This document shows, one piece after another, positions 10,301 to 23,104 of a DNA stretch of 64,000 nt. The notes below the pieces were generated by a model that saw only the letters and a program-made list of their open reading frames with translations, was not told the DNA's origin and ran no database searches. A program made the position numbers and the translations under genes. Source of the stretch: Aliiglaciecola sp. LCG003 (lineage in GTDB: Bacteria > Pseudomonadota > Gammaproteobacteria > Enterobacterales > Alteromonadaceae); the NCBI RefSeq assembly GCF_030316135.1, contig NZ_CP128185.1, positions 1,798,001 through 1,862,000 of the forward strand, read 5' to 3'. Numbering within the stretch: position 1 is the first letter of the stretch; the number at the start of each line of letters is the position of its first letter.

Positions 10301-10873
10301 CAGGCTCAGCGAAAGCAGCATCTTGATGACCAAAATGATGACTTGGTTGCGGCGTTGGATACTCTCGAAGGAGCGATTCGAAAGATTGACAAAGAGACTC
10401 GCAATCGCTTTAAGCAAACCTTTGATAAAGTGAATAATGGTCTACAAGAATTGTTTCCAAAGGTATTCGGCGGGGGTTCAGCCTATTTGGAACTAACCGG
10501 TGAAGATTTACTCGAAACAGGTGTAACTATTATGGCTAGGCCGCCAGGAAAGAAAAATAGTACGATTCACCTGCTTTCTGGTGGAGAAAAGGCGTTAACC
10601 GCTTTATCATTAGTGTTTGCAATTTTTAGATTGAATCCAGCACCATTTTGTCTGCTGGATGAAGTGGATGCGCCATTGGATGATGCAAACGTTGGACGTT
10701 TTTGTAAATTGGTGTCTGAAATGTCGAAAAGTGTTCAATTTATTTATATCACCCACAATAAAATTGCAATGGAAATGGCTAAACACCTTACAGGTGTTAC
10801 CATGGCAGAACCGGGTGTATCACGCATGGTGTCAGTAGACGTCGAAGAAGCTGTCGCTATAGCACAAGCATAA
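7394..10873 (+). CDS. smc: Chromosome segregation protein SMC
   Basis: A 1,159-residue SMC-family ATPase. The N-terminal head carries Walker A GPNGCGKSN (31-39). Long Q/E-rich coiled coils flank a central hinge (about 505-650), and the C-terminal head has the ABC signature LSGGEKALTALSL and Walker B CLLDEVDAPLDD. SMC dimers organise and segregate the chromosome together with kleisin ScpA and ScpB. Many gammaproteobacteria use MukB instead, so a true SMC here fits the Alteromonadales. It is followed after 21 bp by zipA on the same strand. Length is normal. Confidence 0.97.
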   Translation: MRLKKIRLAGFKSFVDPTNIPFPDDMTAIVGPNGCGKSNVIDAVRWVLGESSAKNLRGDAMTDVIFNGSSARKPVSQCSVELVFDNTSGRIHGEFANYTELSVKRLVTREAQSSYFLNGTKCRRRDVTDIFLGTGLGPRSYAIIEQGTISRLIESKPQELRVFIEEAAGISKYKERRRETENRIRHTKENLERLEDVRGELGQQLEKLQRQATAARKYTELKRNERLLKGELAAMRWLSLTQHISELESSINQKENDIEGFIAKQRGEEKGITLYREQQLNLKQQLSDLQQDNFKVGTEITKLEQNRLHAKQRSMQIETELEELARTIKESTQFAQQEELNIADIAEQLAQAQPTHDTLAAQLEQAQEQLFDSQELLSRHQLTWQQQDRDYQLLKQQAQNCHSQIQSTMTMQMRTQQRINELLQEQNELEQDVLAEQIESLQHQVAQAKGRLNHAKQNTEEAQKHLDDLNIAKHTIEQKLFEAKGKLQQLEAKIAALESLQNVDYSYAELAELLQQHNTAYQPMWQKLRIQSGWETALEAVTANWQQALWLDGDIDLEKCTRLPSGKLILDLHLSAHKPEGSIAALIDNPKVPDWLGQILVADTLEQGLAMRETLNSTQSIVTFDGHFFSRQWIDLGSSDTQAGMIARAAQISQLVEQRSQSLNYIESELQEEHQGLQEQLEAASAKLNTVLADFKQAEQALTQQQNQLNLLEMQHQQTLIRQTRISEELSRQQQQLEDEKLQSEQLSEQVQELEIQIDDLALQLLDIERLKTQYTETVQQQRAQVEHFTAEGHKLALLIQDSKSQYIGIQQAHRRTQQLLDNMLARQSQLLKESDQVSQPAQEQQNTLTVLLQQRIELEKQQTVISDQLVEVESLLSAAEKGQQGVADKVQIMREELADKKVQCEGYRVRANSTLEQLRDLNQPLKQILETLPKETDESQWQADLERTSAAIGRLGAVNLAAVEEFDVQAQRKQHLDDQNDDLVAALDTLEGAIRKIDKETRNRFKQTFDKVNNGLQELFPKVFGGGSAYLELTGEDLLETGVTIMARPPGKKNSTIHLLSGGEKALTALSLVFAIFRLNPAPFCLLDEVDAPLDDANVGRFCKLVSEMSKSVQFIYITHNKIAMEMAKHLTGVTMAEPGVSRMVSVDVEEAVAIAQA

Positions 10874-10894
10874 AAATAGGGTAGTAAAGGGCAA

Positions 10895-14309
<3,415 letters not shown>

Positions 14310-14464
14310 GATGACTCTCAGGTAAAGGGTTTATGCTGCCACTGCTCTATTTATCTAAAGCCCGTGGCATATCTTGCCCTTGTGGAATTGAAAAGGTTAA
14401 TTGCTACACTTTGCAATCGCGAGCTAAATCCTTAACCAAATACCGACCGGCCAAGATACAACAG

Positions 14465-14875
14465 ATGAAAACACAACCTACAGATATAGCAGCAATGCAA
14501 TTTATTGACAGTCTAGATAATGGCGCTCGCAAGGATGACGCTAAACAATTATTAAGCCTGTATAAACGTATTACTGGAGAACAACCGCTTATGTGGGGGT
14601 CATCCATCATAGGTTTCGGCCAATATGATTATCCGTTGGCGAATGGGAAGACTGGAAGGTCTTTACGCAGTGGCTTCTCACCGCGCAAACAAAACTTAAG
14701 TCTTTATGTTGGGGCCGGTATGCAACAGAATCCGCATTTGTTGAACGCTTTGGGCCAGCATAAGAAAGGAAAATCTTGTTTATATATCAATAAATTATCG
14801 GATATTGATTGGGCAATACTTGAACAACTTATCCAAGCGGACTTAAGCGCAATGGATAAACGCTACCCACGCTGA
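14465..14875 (+). CDS. DUF1801 domain protein
   Basis: From ATG 14465 the frame gives 136 residues. The open frame extends 44 codons upstream, but that part does not look family-like. The body (FIDSLDNGARKDDAKQL, MWGSSIIGFGQYDY, FSPRKQNLSLYVG, CLYINKLSDIDWA) has the DUF1801 pattern. This widespread alpha/beta domain is related by fold to proteins of unassigned function, and no enzymatic activity is established that I can cite. It follows ligA on the same strand and faces the DUF2062 gene. Confidence 0.8.
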   Translation: MKTQPTDIAAMQFIDSLDNGARKDDAKQLLSLYKRITGEQPLMWGSSIIGFGQYDYPLANGKTGRSLRSGFSPRKQNLSLYVGAGMQQNPHLLNALGQHKKGKSCLYINKLSDIDWAILEQLIQADLSAMDKRYPR

Positions 14876-14899
14876 GCCAGCCAATCTCCAGAAAAAGGA

Positions 14900-15427
14900 T
14901 TATGATGGCGTCGTACGCCGCTCTTGCTTACGTTTATTCCAAGCTTTATTGACAGAATAGCGCCACACCGCATTTAAGCCAAAATACCCCAACAAGCCAA
15001 ATACCACAGATAAAATCCCGCAACCTAACAGAAAAGCAGGGCCTATAGTTTCAATACTCTGCACCACCCAACTCCAGCTAAGTTGAAAATCAAATTTTTG
15101 CTGAGGTACTCCTAAAACAAAGGAACCGAGCAAATAGGCACCATAGAACATAGGTGGCATGGTAAATGGATTAGTGATCCAAACCGTAGCAATTGAAAGA
15201 GGAAGGTTGACCCGTAAAGGTATGGCCGAAGCCGCAGCTAACCACATTTGAAAGGGGACGGGCCACCACATGAAAAATAATCCAATTCCGAATGCACCGC
15301 AGGCTGATTTGCGGTTCAAATGCCATAAATTTGGGTCATGAAGTACAGTTCCGAACATTTTAAGTACTTTTTGTCGCTTGATCATTTGATGATCTGGTAG
15401 AAAGCGTTTAATAATATTCTTAGGCAT
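14900..15427 (-). CDS. DUF2062 integral membrane protein
   Basis: The best start is the ATG at 15427 (MPKNIIKRFLPD), giving 175 residues. The 19 residues upstream in the same frame overlap the comEC leader. It has the DUF2062 hallmarks: a short basic amphipathic N-terminus (FLPDHQMIKRQKVLKMFG), LWHLNRKSACGAFGIGLFFMWWPVPFQM, and an ITNPFTMPPMFYGAYLLGS loop between membrane helices. The function is unknown; the family occurs near cell-envelope and competence genes. It is divergent from comEC and faces the DUF1801 gene. Confidence 0.85.
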   Translation of the reverse strand: MPKNIIKRFLPDHQMIKRQKVLKMFGTVLHDPNLWHLNRKSACGAFGIGLFFMWWPVPFQMWLAAASAIPLRVNLPLSIATVWITNPFTMPPMFYGAYLLGSFVLGVPQQKFDFQLSWSWVVQSIETIGPAFLLGCGILSVVFGLLGYFGLNAVWRYSVNKAWNKRKQERRTTPS

Positions 15428-15466
15428 TGTCAAACGACTTACAAACTGAAAAACGAGGCAAAGGAT

Positions 15467-17797
15467 TTGCTGAATACTATACATTGGAAGGTACAGCTTT
15501 GGCTTGTCGCTTTTGTGACAACGAGCTTGTCGGCGATATATTGGCCAGCGTTACCTGACTCTTTACTGATTCCCATAATACTCATAATTTCCTGTTTTAG
15601 TTTAAAATACAGATACGGTACTGTGCTGTCTGGATCGTTATTCGGAATTGTATGGATGGCGAGTGTAGGCTATTGGCAGCTCCATTGGCAACTCCCAGCA
15701 CAACAAATTCGACAAATTCAACAGCTTTCAGGTTCAGTGCAGAGCATAGTAACCGAAAATCATAACATTAGATTTAACTTACGGGTTAGCCATATCGATA
15801 AGCAGCCAGTGTATACCGGGCCTAAGGTTCGATTAAGTTGGCGAGCACCTAATTTTACAGTTAAACAAGGGCAATTAATACACGTCTCGGTGAAATTAAA
15901 GCCAATTCATGGTTTTGCTAATCAAGGAGGTTTTAATTATCAACAATGGTTAATCTCAGGCGGAATTGTTGCCACTGGGTATGTCAAGGATAGTCAAACT
16001 AATAGGTTGATTGAAAATTCTATCTCTTGGCGACAAGTATTAATCGAACGCTTGAGCCGCTTTCAATTACCCAATGAAGGATGGATAGCTGCATTGACAT
16101 TTGGTGATAGAAGACTGTTTGGACAACAAGATTGGCAACTGATCCAAGCCACTGGCATAGCCCATTTAGTTGCCATTTCAGGACTGCATCTGGGTATAGT
16201 CGCCGCTATTAGTTTTTTATTCTTTGCAGGACTTTTAAAGGTCTGTATACCAGTATTTAAGTTACCACAGCATCTAAATTACCATTCGATTGGATTAATA
16301 TTTGTCGCTCTGGCTACCTTAGGATATTCCTACTTGGCGGGTTTTAGTTTACCCACCCTAAGAGCATGGATAATGCTAGTGATAGTCCTGTTTCTTTCAG
16401 TGAGTTATCAATATATGCATGCAGCCAATGTGCTATTGATTAGCATATTCACCTTTATCATATTGGACCCCATGAGCATGTTGAGTGCTAGCTTTTGGCT
16501 AAGTTTTTGTGCCATTTTTTTTATCACTTTATTATTTTGGCGATGGCCGATTAACCAAGGGATGAGTGATAAACCCCTGTCTTTCATACGTCTTGTATTC
16601 AATTGGTTAAAGAATATGCTTAAGCTGCAGGTAGGCCTAGGTGTATTAATGATGCCGATTGTCGCCTCTCATTTCTCCATGTTGTCCCTAAGCGCTGTTT
16701 TGATTAACTTACTGGCTATTCCGGCTGTTACTTTTGTTCTTGTACCCCTGTGTCTACTAATCGCGCTAGGTTTAATCGCTAACCTAGACTTGGTGGGTCA
16801 CATTCTATGGTTTACCAATGAAGTAATCGGATTATGTCTAACAGTGTTACATCACCTGGCAGATAACTTGATAGACCCTATCCAGTTGGCTGGAATTAGC
16901 GCTGTGGCGTGGGGATTATTTTCATTAGGCGGTATTTTATGTTGTGCCCCTATTGGTGCAATTAAGCGAGTGTGCAGCTTGATGTTAATCCTCCCGCTGT
17001 TAACTTCACTGCGGGTGGAGCCCAACAGTACTTGGTTTATCCATGTCCTAGATGTGGGGCAGGGCTTATCGGTGGTGATCGAAAAACAAGGTAGAGCAAT
17101 GGTATATGATGTGGGCGGTAGTTACGCCAGTGGCTTTAATATTGCTGACGCTGTACTTTTGCCATTTTTGCAACATCGGTCACTTAGCGCGATTGATTGG
17201 CTTATCATTAGCCACTTTGACAATGACCATGCTGGAAGCTTGCAGCAAGTCAATAATGGTATAAAAGTAAACCATTTTGCATCCAGCCGAGACCTATGCC
17301 AACGGGGTTGGGATTTTGAGTGGCAGGGTTTAAACATATCTACCTTGTCGCCGCCAACAATTGACGACACTAGTAACAACGATTCATCCTGCGTGATCCG
17401 CATCGCTAATCAAGCAAGCAGCGTATTATTACCTGGTGATATTAGTCAGAATATAGAACTGAAGCTCATCAGGATGACAGATAAGCCAATCGCATCGGAT
17501 GTGCTGATTGCCGCCCACCATGGCAGTGACACCTCTTCGAGTTCGCAATTTGTAAATGCTGTACGTCCTCAACATGTGGTGTTTAGCCAAGGACACTTAA
17601 ATCGCTGGGGCTTTCCCAAACAAGCAGTGGTGAATAGGTTTAGCGCTATCAATGCCACTATGTACTCCACCGCTGAAAGTGGTCAAATCACTTTTGTCAT
17701 GCCAACCAGCCGCGAGCAAGCAATTCAGGCCCTAGGCTATCGCAGTGACATACATCCGGTTTGGTACAATCGTTATTTATGGCCACAAAGCCACTAA
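15467..17797 (+). CDS. comEC: ComEC/Rec2 DNA-uptake channel protein
   Basis: A 776-residue protein beginning at a TTG, with GAGG eight bases upstream supporting this start. It contains an N-terminal DUF4131-like region, the multi-span Competence domain (HLVAISGLHLGIVAAISFL, SFSLPTLRAWIMLVIVL-like pattern) and a C-terminal metallo-beta-lactamase-like domain with SHFDNDHAGS and AAHHGSDTSSS. ComEC carries single-stranded DNA across the inner membrane in natural transformation; the C-terminal domain is proposed to act as a nuclease. Its presence is compatible with DNA uptake feeding the integron in this window, although other competence genes are not visible. Confidence 0.95.
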   Translation: MLNTIHWKVQLWLVAFVTTSLSAIYWPALPDSLLIPIILIISCFSLKYRYGTVLSGSLFGIVWMASVGYWQLHWQLPAQQIRQIQQLSGSVQSIVTENHNIRFNLRVSHIDKQPVYTGPKVRLSWRAPNFTVKQGQLIHVSVKLKPIHGFANQGGFNYQQWLISGGIVATGYVKDSQTNRLIENSISWRQVLIERLSRFQLPNEGWIAALTFGDRRLFGQQDWQLIQATGIAHLVAISGLHLGIVAAISFLFFAGLLKVCIPVFKLPQHLNYHSIGLIFVALATLGYSYLAGFSLPTLRAWIMLVIVLFLSVSYQYMHAANVLLISIFTFIILDPMSMLSASFWLSFCAIFFITLLFWRWPINQGMSDKPLSFIRLVFNWLKNMLKLQVGLGVLMMPIVASHFSMLSLSAVLINLLAIPAVTFVLVPLCLLIALGLIANLDLVGHILWFTNEVIGLCLTVLHHLADNLIDPIQLAGISAVAWGLFSLGGILCCAPIGAIKRVCSLMLILPLLTSLRVEPNSTWFIHVLDVGQGLSVVIEKQGRAMVYDVGGSYASGFNIADAVLLPFLQHRSLSAIDWLIISHFDNDHAGSLQQVNNGIKVNHFASSRDLCQRGWDFEWQGLNISTLSPPTIDDTSNNDSSCVIRIANQASSVLLPGDISQNIELKLIRMTDKPIASDVLIAAHHGSDTSSSSQFVNAVRPQHVVFSQGHLNRWGFPKQAVVNRFSAINATMYSTAESGQITFVMPTSREQAIQALGYRSDIHPVWYNRYLWPQSH

Positions 17798-17906
17798 ATT
17801 GTACCAAATGGCTAACAAAGCTTGAATAACATGTCTTTGATAGTTGGGGAAATTAGTCGCAACAGGTACAATATAGCTGTCAATAAAGGTAAAAGATGTC
17901 TGATTA

Positions 17907-19655
17907 ATGAATTCCACACTTCCAACGCAGTCTTTATTTAAACGTTTCTCGGTTTATTTGCACGATTACAAAGCAGCCTTTGTATTTGCAATTATCGGCA
18001 TGGTCGGCTACGCGGCTATCGACGCATGGATTTTTTCGATGCTACAGCCCATTATCGATGAAAGCTTGGGCAAGCAAAATTATCAAAATTTGCGCACTGC
18101 GGCCTATTTTGTGGTTCCCATTTTTATCGCAAGGGGGCTGTTTAATTTCATGGGCACTTACACCTTGTCTTGGATAGGTAATCAGGTGGTGATGAAAATG
18201 CGGCAGCAACTGTTTGAGAAATATATCTACTTGCCGGTCTCCTACCATGATAATAATGCCTCCGGTGGACTCATTTCGAAGGTTATTTACGATACGGAGC
18301 AAGTCTCGGGCGCAGCTAGCAAAGCCTTGTTAACCTTGGTCCGTGAAGGGGCATTCGTAATTGGTTTACTGGTTGTAATGTTTTACAACTCTTGGCAGTT
18401 GTCATTGGTATTTCTATTGATTGGCCCCGTCGTTGCCGTAATTGTATCCGTGGTCAGTAAAAGATTCAGAGTGGTAAGTAAACGTATCCAACAATCAATG
18501 GGTAATCTCACCTCCTCTGTAGAGCAAGTGATTAAGGGTCATAAAGTGGTGTTGATGTTTGGTGGCCAACAACAAGAAAAGACCCGTTTCAGTAGTAAAA
18601 ATAATCATAATCGCCAGCAAAATATGAAGTTGATTGTGGCCAGAATACTCAGTGTGGCTTCCATACAAGTTTTAGCCTCTATTGCCCTTGCTGTGGTGTT
18701 ATATATTTCGAGTTTACCCGTGATGGTCGAAGAGCTCACACCGGGTATCTTTACCACTGTAGTGGTATGTATGACCATGCTACTTAAACCGCTAAAACAA
18801 TTGACCACAGTAAATAGTGAGTTTCAGAGGGGCATGGCAGCTTGCGCCAGCGTATTTGAAGTGATCGATGAAGGAACTGAAATTGATAATGGCAATAAAA
18901 AGGTCGCGCGGTTATCTGGCGAGATTGAATTTAAAGACGTGACTTTTAGCTATCCTGATACCCCAAAACCGGCTTTGCAAGATATCAATTTTAAAGTTGG
19001 TGTGGGGCAAACCTGCGCCCTAGTTGGCCGTTCGGGCAGTGGTAAATCGACCATTTCCAGTTTACTGACGCGTTTTTATAACAATCAATCCGGTCAGATA
19101 TTACTAGATGGCATTCCTATCGATCAGATAAAATTGACCGACTTACGCAGACAATTTGCTTTGGTATCCCAGCATGTCACCTTATTCAACGACACTATTG
19201 CTAACAATATTGCCTACGCGTCTGAGCAAGCGAGTATGGATAAAATCCTACATGCCGCCAAAGTTGCTCACGTAGATGAGTTTGTGAGTCTGTTACCCGA
19301 TGGGTACGATACTATGGTCGGTGAAAACGGCTTGAAATTATCCGGTGGCCAACGTCAACGAATTGCAATTGCCAGAGCGTTACTACTAGACGCGCCAATA
19401 TTGATTTTAGATGAAGCAACTTCGGCCTTAGATTCAGAATCAGAAAAACTCATTCAGCAGGCATTAAACACCTTACAACAAGATCGCACCAGCATAGTCG
19501 TCGCACATAGATTATCCACCATCGAAAATGCAGATCTGATTTTAGTTATAGAACAAGGTCAGATTATCGAACGGGGCGATCACGCCACATTGATGGAGTC
19601 GCAAGGGGCTTATGCCCAGCTACATAGCTTACAATTCAACGATGGGAATAAATAA
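17907..19655 (+). CDS. msbA: Lipid A export ABC transporter MsbA
   Basis: A 582-residue half-transporter: six membrane segments in the first 310 residues, then an ATPase domain with Walker A GRSGSGKST (about 374-382), signature LSGGQRQRIAIARALL (about 478) and Walker B ILILDEATSALD. The residues around SSVEQVIKGHKVV are typical of MsbA. It flips lipid A-core across the inner membrane. It is followed after 3 bp by lpxK, the conserved MsbA-LpxK pair, and sits in a lipopolysaccharide-oriented run that ends with kdsB. Confidence 0.96.
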   Translation: MNSTLPTQSLFKRFSVYLHDYKAAFVFAIIGMVGYAAIDAWIFSMLQPIIDESLGKQNYQNLRTAAYFVVPIFIARGLFNFMGTYTLSWIGNQVVMKMRQQLFEKYIYLPVSYHDNNASGGLISKVIYDTEQVSGAASKALLTLVREGAFVIGLLVVMFYNSWQLSLVFLLIGPVVAVIVSVVSKRFRVVSKRIQQSMGNLTSSVEQVIKGHKVVLMFGGQQQEKTRFSSKNNHNRQQNMKLIVARILSVASIQVLASIALAVVLYISSLPVMVEELTPGIFTTVVVCMTMLLKPLKQLTTVNSEFQRGMAACASVFEVIDEGTEIDNGNKKVARLSGEIEFKDVTFSYPDTPKPALQDINFKVGVGQTCALVGRSGSGKSTISSLLTRFYNNQSGQILLDGIPIDQIKLTDLRRQFALVSQHVTLFNDTIANNIAYASEQASMDKILHAAKVAHVDEFVSLLPDGYDTMVGENGLKLSGGQRQRIAIARALLLDAPILILDEATSALDSESEKLIQQALNTLQQDRTSIVVAHRLSTIENADLILVIEQGQIIERGDHATLMESQGAYAQLHSLQFNDGNK

Positions 19656-19658
19656 TAA

Positions 19659-20648
19659 GTGACCTTTATTGAGAAGGTATGGTACCCAACTAGCTTAACC
19701 TATCGACTGTTGAAATGGCTATTGTTGCCCTTGACGGGTATTTTCTGGTTGCTGACCTTTGTGCGTCGCTCAGCTTATGCGGTTGGCTTGTTGAGAACAG
19801 AGAAAATTCCCGTTCCTGTGATCATCATTGGTAATATTTCCGTTGGCGGCAATGGTAAAACTCCCCTCGTGGTATTTTTGGCTAATTGGCTAAAACAACA
19901 AGGCTATAAACCGGGTATCTTAAGTCGCGGTTATGGCGGCAAGTCGTCGTTTTATCCTACCAGTGTGGAGGCAAATAGCGATGCTAATAAAGTGGGTGAT
20001 GAGCCAATTTTAATTAGGCAACGGGTTGATTGCCCTGTAGTGGTCGATCCGAAGCGTCCGCGGGGCGCACGTTATTTAGTCGATAAACATCTATGTGATG
20101 TGATCTTATGTGATGACGGTATGCAGCATTATGCGCTCAAGCGGGATATAGAAATAGCAGTAGTTGATGGTAGCAGGCGTTATGGTAACAACTGTTTATT
20201 ACCTATGGGGCCTTTGCGTGAACCCATGGGCCGACTGGAACAAGTGCAATTTGTGATAAACAATGGCGGGCCAGTTATCAACAATGAAGTATTAATGGAG
20301 TTTATTCCTGAAAACTTGGTCAATATTAAACATAAAAACAAACGACAACCGCTCAGCGACGTTCACCAGCCCGTGGTTGCTGTTGCTGCCATTGGTAATC
20401 CCCAGCGGTTTTTCGATTTATTAGAGCAGCATAGTATTGAGCTGGCCGATTGTTTGTCATTCATTGACCATTATCAATATCAGCCTCAGGATATTCCTGA
20501 TTCAATGGTCATTATGACCGAAAAAGATGCAGTGAAATGTCGTGAATTTGCAAAAGAAGATTGGTGGTTTTTGCCAATTCGTGCAAAATTACCCGAAGAC
20601 TTTTTAACCGCGCTGTTAACTAAACTTGATTCAATTAAAAAAGAGTAG
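19659..20648 (+). CDS. lpxK: Tetraacyldisaccharide 4'-kinase LpxK
   Basis: A 329-residue protein starting at a GTG three bases after the msbA stop. It has an N-terminal hydrophobic anchor ([15 protein letters not shown]) and the P-loop [11 protein letters not shown] (58-68), followed by [19 protein letters not shown] and DDGMQH, all family hallmarks. It phosphorylates the 4' position of the lipid A disaccharide on the inner face of the inner membrane, just before MsbA exports the finished molecule. Tight spacing indicates one transcript with msbA. Confidence 0.96.
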   Translation: MTFIEKVWYPTSLTYRLLKWLLLPLTGIFWLLTFVRRSAYAVGLLRTEKIPVPVIIIGNISVGGNGKTPLVVFLANWLKQQGYKPGILSRGYGGKSSFYPTSVEANSDANKVGDEPILIRQRVDCPVVVDPKRPRGARYLVDKHLCDVILCDDGMQHYALKRDIEIAVVDGSRRYGNNCLLPMGPLREPMGRLEQVQFVINNGGPVINNEVLMEFIPENLVNIKHKNKRQPLSDVHQPVVAVAAIGNPQRFFDLLEQHSIELADCLSFIDHYQYQPQDIPDSMVIMTEKDAVKCREFAKEDWWFLPIRAKLPEDFLTALLTKLDSIKKE

Positions 20649-20659
20649 AACTGAATATT

Positions 20660-20857
20660 ATGGCATTTGATAAAAAACTTTTAGACATTTTAGCCTGTCC
20701 AGCATGTAAGGGGAAATTACAATACAATACCCAAGGCGCTGAATTGATTTGCCGTTTTGACCGTTTAGCTTACCCAATAAAAGATAATATACCGGTCATG
20801 CTTGAAAATGAGGCCCGTACTTTGTCGCTAACCGAATTAGAACAATTGGAAAAATAA
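20660..20857 (+). CDS. ycaR: Trm112/YcaR family zinc-ribbon protein
   Basis: A 65-residue protein with CPAC near the N-terminus ([13 protein letters not shown]), a further Cys ([12 protein letters not shown]) and [12 protein letters not shown], the YcaR/Trm112-like signature. In eukaryotes and archaea the Trm112 fold activates methyltransferases; the bacterial role is not settled. It lies between lpxK and kdsB, the order seen in many gammaproteobacteria, 11 bp after lpxK and 5 bp before kdsB. Confidence 0.92.
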   Translation: MAFDKKLLDILACPACKGKLQYNTQGAELICRFDRLAYPIKDNIPVMLENEARTLSLTELEQLEK

Positions 20858-20862
20858 ATACA

Positions 20863-21630
20863 ATGGATTTCACTGTCATTATTCCTGCCCGTTATGCGTC
20901 TAGCCGATTTCCAGGTAAGCCCTTAGTGGAAATCCTTGGTAAACCTATGGTTCAGCATGTTTACGAACGTGCATTGGAAGCGGGGGCTTCTCGGGTAATA
21001 GTGGCGACCGATGACGCCAGAATTGCCAAAACAGTAGCGGATTTTGGCGGTAAATACTGTATGACGGCCTCCCATCACGAGTCTGGTACTGAACGTCTGG
21101 CTGAAGTGGTTGATGTAGAAAATTTACTTGCCCATGAGTTGGTGGTGAATGTGCAAGGGGATGAGCCCTTTATTCCAGCCGAAAATATTCGCCAAGTCGC
21201 TGAAAATTTGTATCAACATAAAGAAGCTGAAATGGCGACTTTATCGGTCAAAATTGATCAAATTGAAGAGGTATTTAACCCAAATGTGGTTAAGGTGATC
21301 ACCGATAAATTCGGCTATGCATTGTATTTTTCTCGTTCGGTGATCCCCTATGATAGAGCACGTTTTTTAGATTCAGATAGCATTGACGAAATTGGGGACT
21401 ACTATTTCCGCCATATAGGCATCTACGCTTATCGGGCTGGATTTATTAAACAATACGTCAATATGGCCCCTTCGGGACTTGAACAAATTGAGTCTTTGGA
21501 GCAACTTCGCGTACTCTGGCACGGCGAAAAAATACACGTTGATGAGGCGCAAAAGGCCCCCCCGACGGGAATAGATACCCCAGAAGATTTAGCCAGACTC
21601 ATCACTAAACTTAATCAAGGAGATGCATAA
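20863..21630 (+). CDS. kdsB: 3-deoxy-manno-octulosonate cytidylyltransferase KdsB
   Basis: A 255-residue enzyme with the KdsB motifs: [16 protein letters not shown] (nucleotide binding), [15 protein letters not shown] and [11 protein letters not shown]. It activates Kdo as CMP-Kdo for addition to lipid A. It is the last lipopolysaccharide gene of the msbA-lpxK-ycaR-kdsB run. Its final codon overlaps the ATG of the next gene by one base, so translation of the downstream dehydrogenase is probably coupled. Confidence 0.96.
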   Translation: MDFTVIIPARYASSRFPGKPLVEILGKPMVQHVYERALEAGASRVIVATDDARIAKTVADFGGKYCMTASHHESGTERLAEVVDVENLLAHELVVNVQGDEPFIPAENIRQVAENLYQHKEAEMATLSVKIDQIEEVFNPNVVKVITDKFGYALYFSRSVIPYDRARFLDSDSIDEIGDYYFRHIGIYAYRAGFIKQYVNMAPSGLEQIESLEQLRVLWHGEKIHVDEAQKAPPTGIDTPEDLARLITKLNQGDA

Positions 21631-22292
21631 TGCCAACCGCTGTTATCACCGGAGCGAATCGAGGTATTGGATTAGAATTAACCAAGCATTACCTTGGTTT
21701 AAATTGGGATGTTTATGCACTGTGTCGCAATAGTTCAGACGAATTAAATAGTACATCGGCCAAAGTTATTAGCAAAGTCGATGTTGGTAATCCGGATGCA
21801 TTACCAAGTGCATTAGAGAAAATCAAAGACATAAAGATAGACTTGCTGATCAATAATGCTGGTGTACTGGCGCGAGATTCCATCAACGAATGGGAACCTC
21901 ATACTATCGAACATCAGTTTCGCGTCAATGCACTAGGACCCTTGTTGGTCACCCAGTGTTTATTAGCTCAAATGAAGAAAGGTTCCAAAGTGGCACATAT
22001 TACCAGTCGTATGGGCTCATTAGCGGACAACGGCTCTGGTGGATATTACGGTTATCGGATGTCAAAAGCAGCCTTGAATGCGGTGGGCGTGTCTATGGCC
22101 CATGATTTGAAAGAGCAGGGCATCGCAGTGGCGTTGTTGCATCCGGGTTATGTGCAAACTGAAATGGTCAGCTATGGTGGTGATATTTCCGCACAACAAG
22201 CAGCAGATCAACTCGCGCAGCGAATTGCACAATTAAACTTGAGCAACAGTGGTTGTTTTTGGCATTCGAACGGGGAAGAGTTACCTTGGTAA
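21630..22292 (+). CDS. Short-chain dehydrogenase/reductase family protein
   Basis: A 220-residue Rossmann-fold oxidoreductase with TGANRGIG (dinucleotide binding), NNAGVL, the active-site Ser region ITSRMGS and the catalytic YRMSK (YxxxK). The overall pattern is that of the C-factor-like/CsgA SDR subgroup. The substrate is not evident. It overlaps kdsB by one base and probably shares its transcript. There are 26 bp to modA, so read-through is possible. Confidence 0.9.
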   Translation: MPTAVITGANRGIGLELTKHYLGLNWDVYALCRNSSDELNSTSAKVISKVDVGNPDALPSALEKIKDIKIDLLINNAGVLARDSINEWEPHTIEHQFRVNALGPLLVTQCLLAQMKKGSKVAHITSRMGSLADNGSGGYYGYRMSKAALNAVGVSMAHDLKEQGIAVALLHPGYVQTEMVSYGGDISAQQAADQLAQRIAQLNLSNSGCFWHSNGEELPW

Positions 22293-22318
22293 CATCGGGT
22301 CATTCAGGGTCTTAATCT

Positions 22319-23104
22319 ATGGCTGCCCCCTCATTTTGTAAAGGATACAGGAAGCTCCAATTTTGCATACTGGGGTTCGTCATTTTGTTCGTCTACCCGG
22401 CGCTAGCCAAGAGTAGTGAACAAGATGGTCGTGGCCAGGTGAAGGTGGCGGTTGCGAGTAATTTTTTGGCCACATTAAAGCTGCTTCAACCTGTTTTTGA
22501 AGCCCAGGCAAATGCCAGCTTAGTGATCAGCGCTGGTTCCACTGGCAAACTCTACTCACAAATTATTCATGGTGCGCCTTATGATGTGTTCTTAGCCGCT
22601 GACAGTGCTAGACCACAACGGCTTAAACAACGCAGTCAACGCCCGTTCGCTAGCCCCTTTACCTATGCTGTAGGCAGATTAGCGATTTTCCACCCAGAAA
22701 TACCTGTAGAACAATTCAGCCTAGAGAAATTAACAACTGAACAAATCCGTTTTGTGGCCTTAGCCAATCCCAAAACTGCACCCTATGGTGTAGCCGCGAC
22801 ACAATGGTTGCAAGCAAATGACTTACACCACCGGCTTAAAACTAAGTTGGTAACCGGTGAGAATGTCGGTCAAGTTTTACAGTTTGTGAGCACAGGTAAT
22901 GCTCAGATAGGATTAGTCTCATTGTCATTGCTAAAGCATTTGAGGAACACAGATTATACCTTGGTCAGTGAGCTAGACTACCAGCCCATCAAACAACAGG
23001 GGATAGGGCTTAATCAAAACCCCACGACCTTAGCGTTTACCACTTTTCTGTTAAGTCTTGAGGCCCAGCAAATCATTCAGGCAAGTGGTTACCATCTTCC
23101 ATGA
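22319..23104 (+). CDS. modA: Molybdate ABC transporter substrate-binding protein ModA
   Basis: A 261-residue periplasmic binding protein. An N-terminal signal peptide (ILGFVILFVYPALA) is followed by VKVAVASNFLATL, ISAGSTGKLYSQI and GAPYDVFLAADSARPQRL, the oxyanion-binding hallmarks of ModA. It captures molybdate or tungstate for the ModBC transporter. Its stop overlaps the modB start. The cargo is consistent with the molybdopterin oxidoreductase encoded about 5 kb downstream. Confidence 0.94.
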   Translation: MAAPSFCKGYRKLQFCILGFVILFVYPALAKSSEQDGRGQVKVAVASNFLATLKLLQPVFEAQANASLVISAGSTGKLYSQIIHGAPYDVFLAADSARPQRLKQRSQRPFASPFTYAVGRLAIFHPEIPVEQFSLEKLTTEQIRFVALANPKTAPYGVAATQWLQANDLHHRLKTKLVTGENVGQVLQFVSTGNAQIGLVSLSLLKHLRNTDYTLVSELDYQPIKQQGIGLNQNPTTLAFTTFLLSLEAQQIIQASGYHLP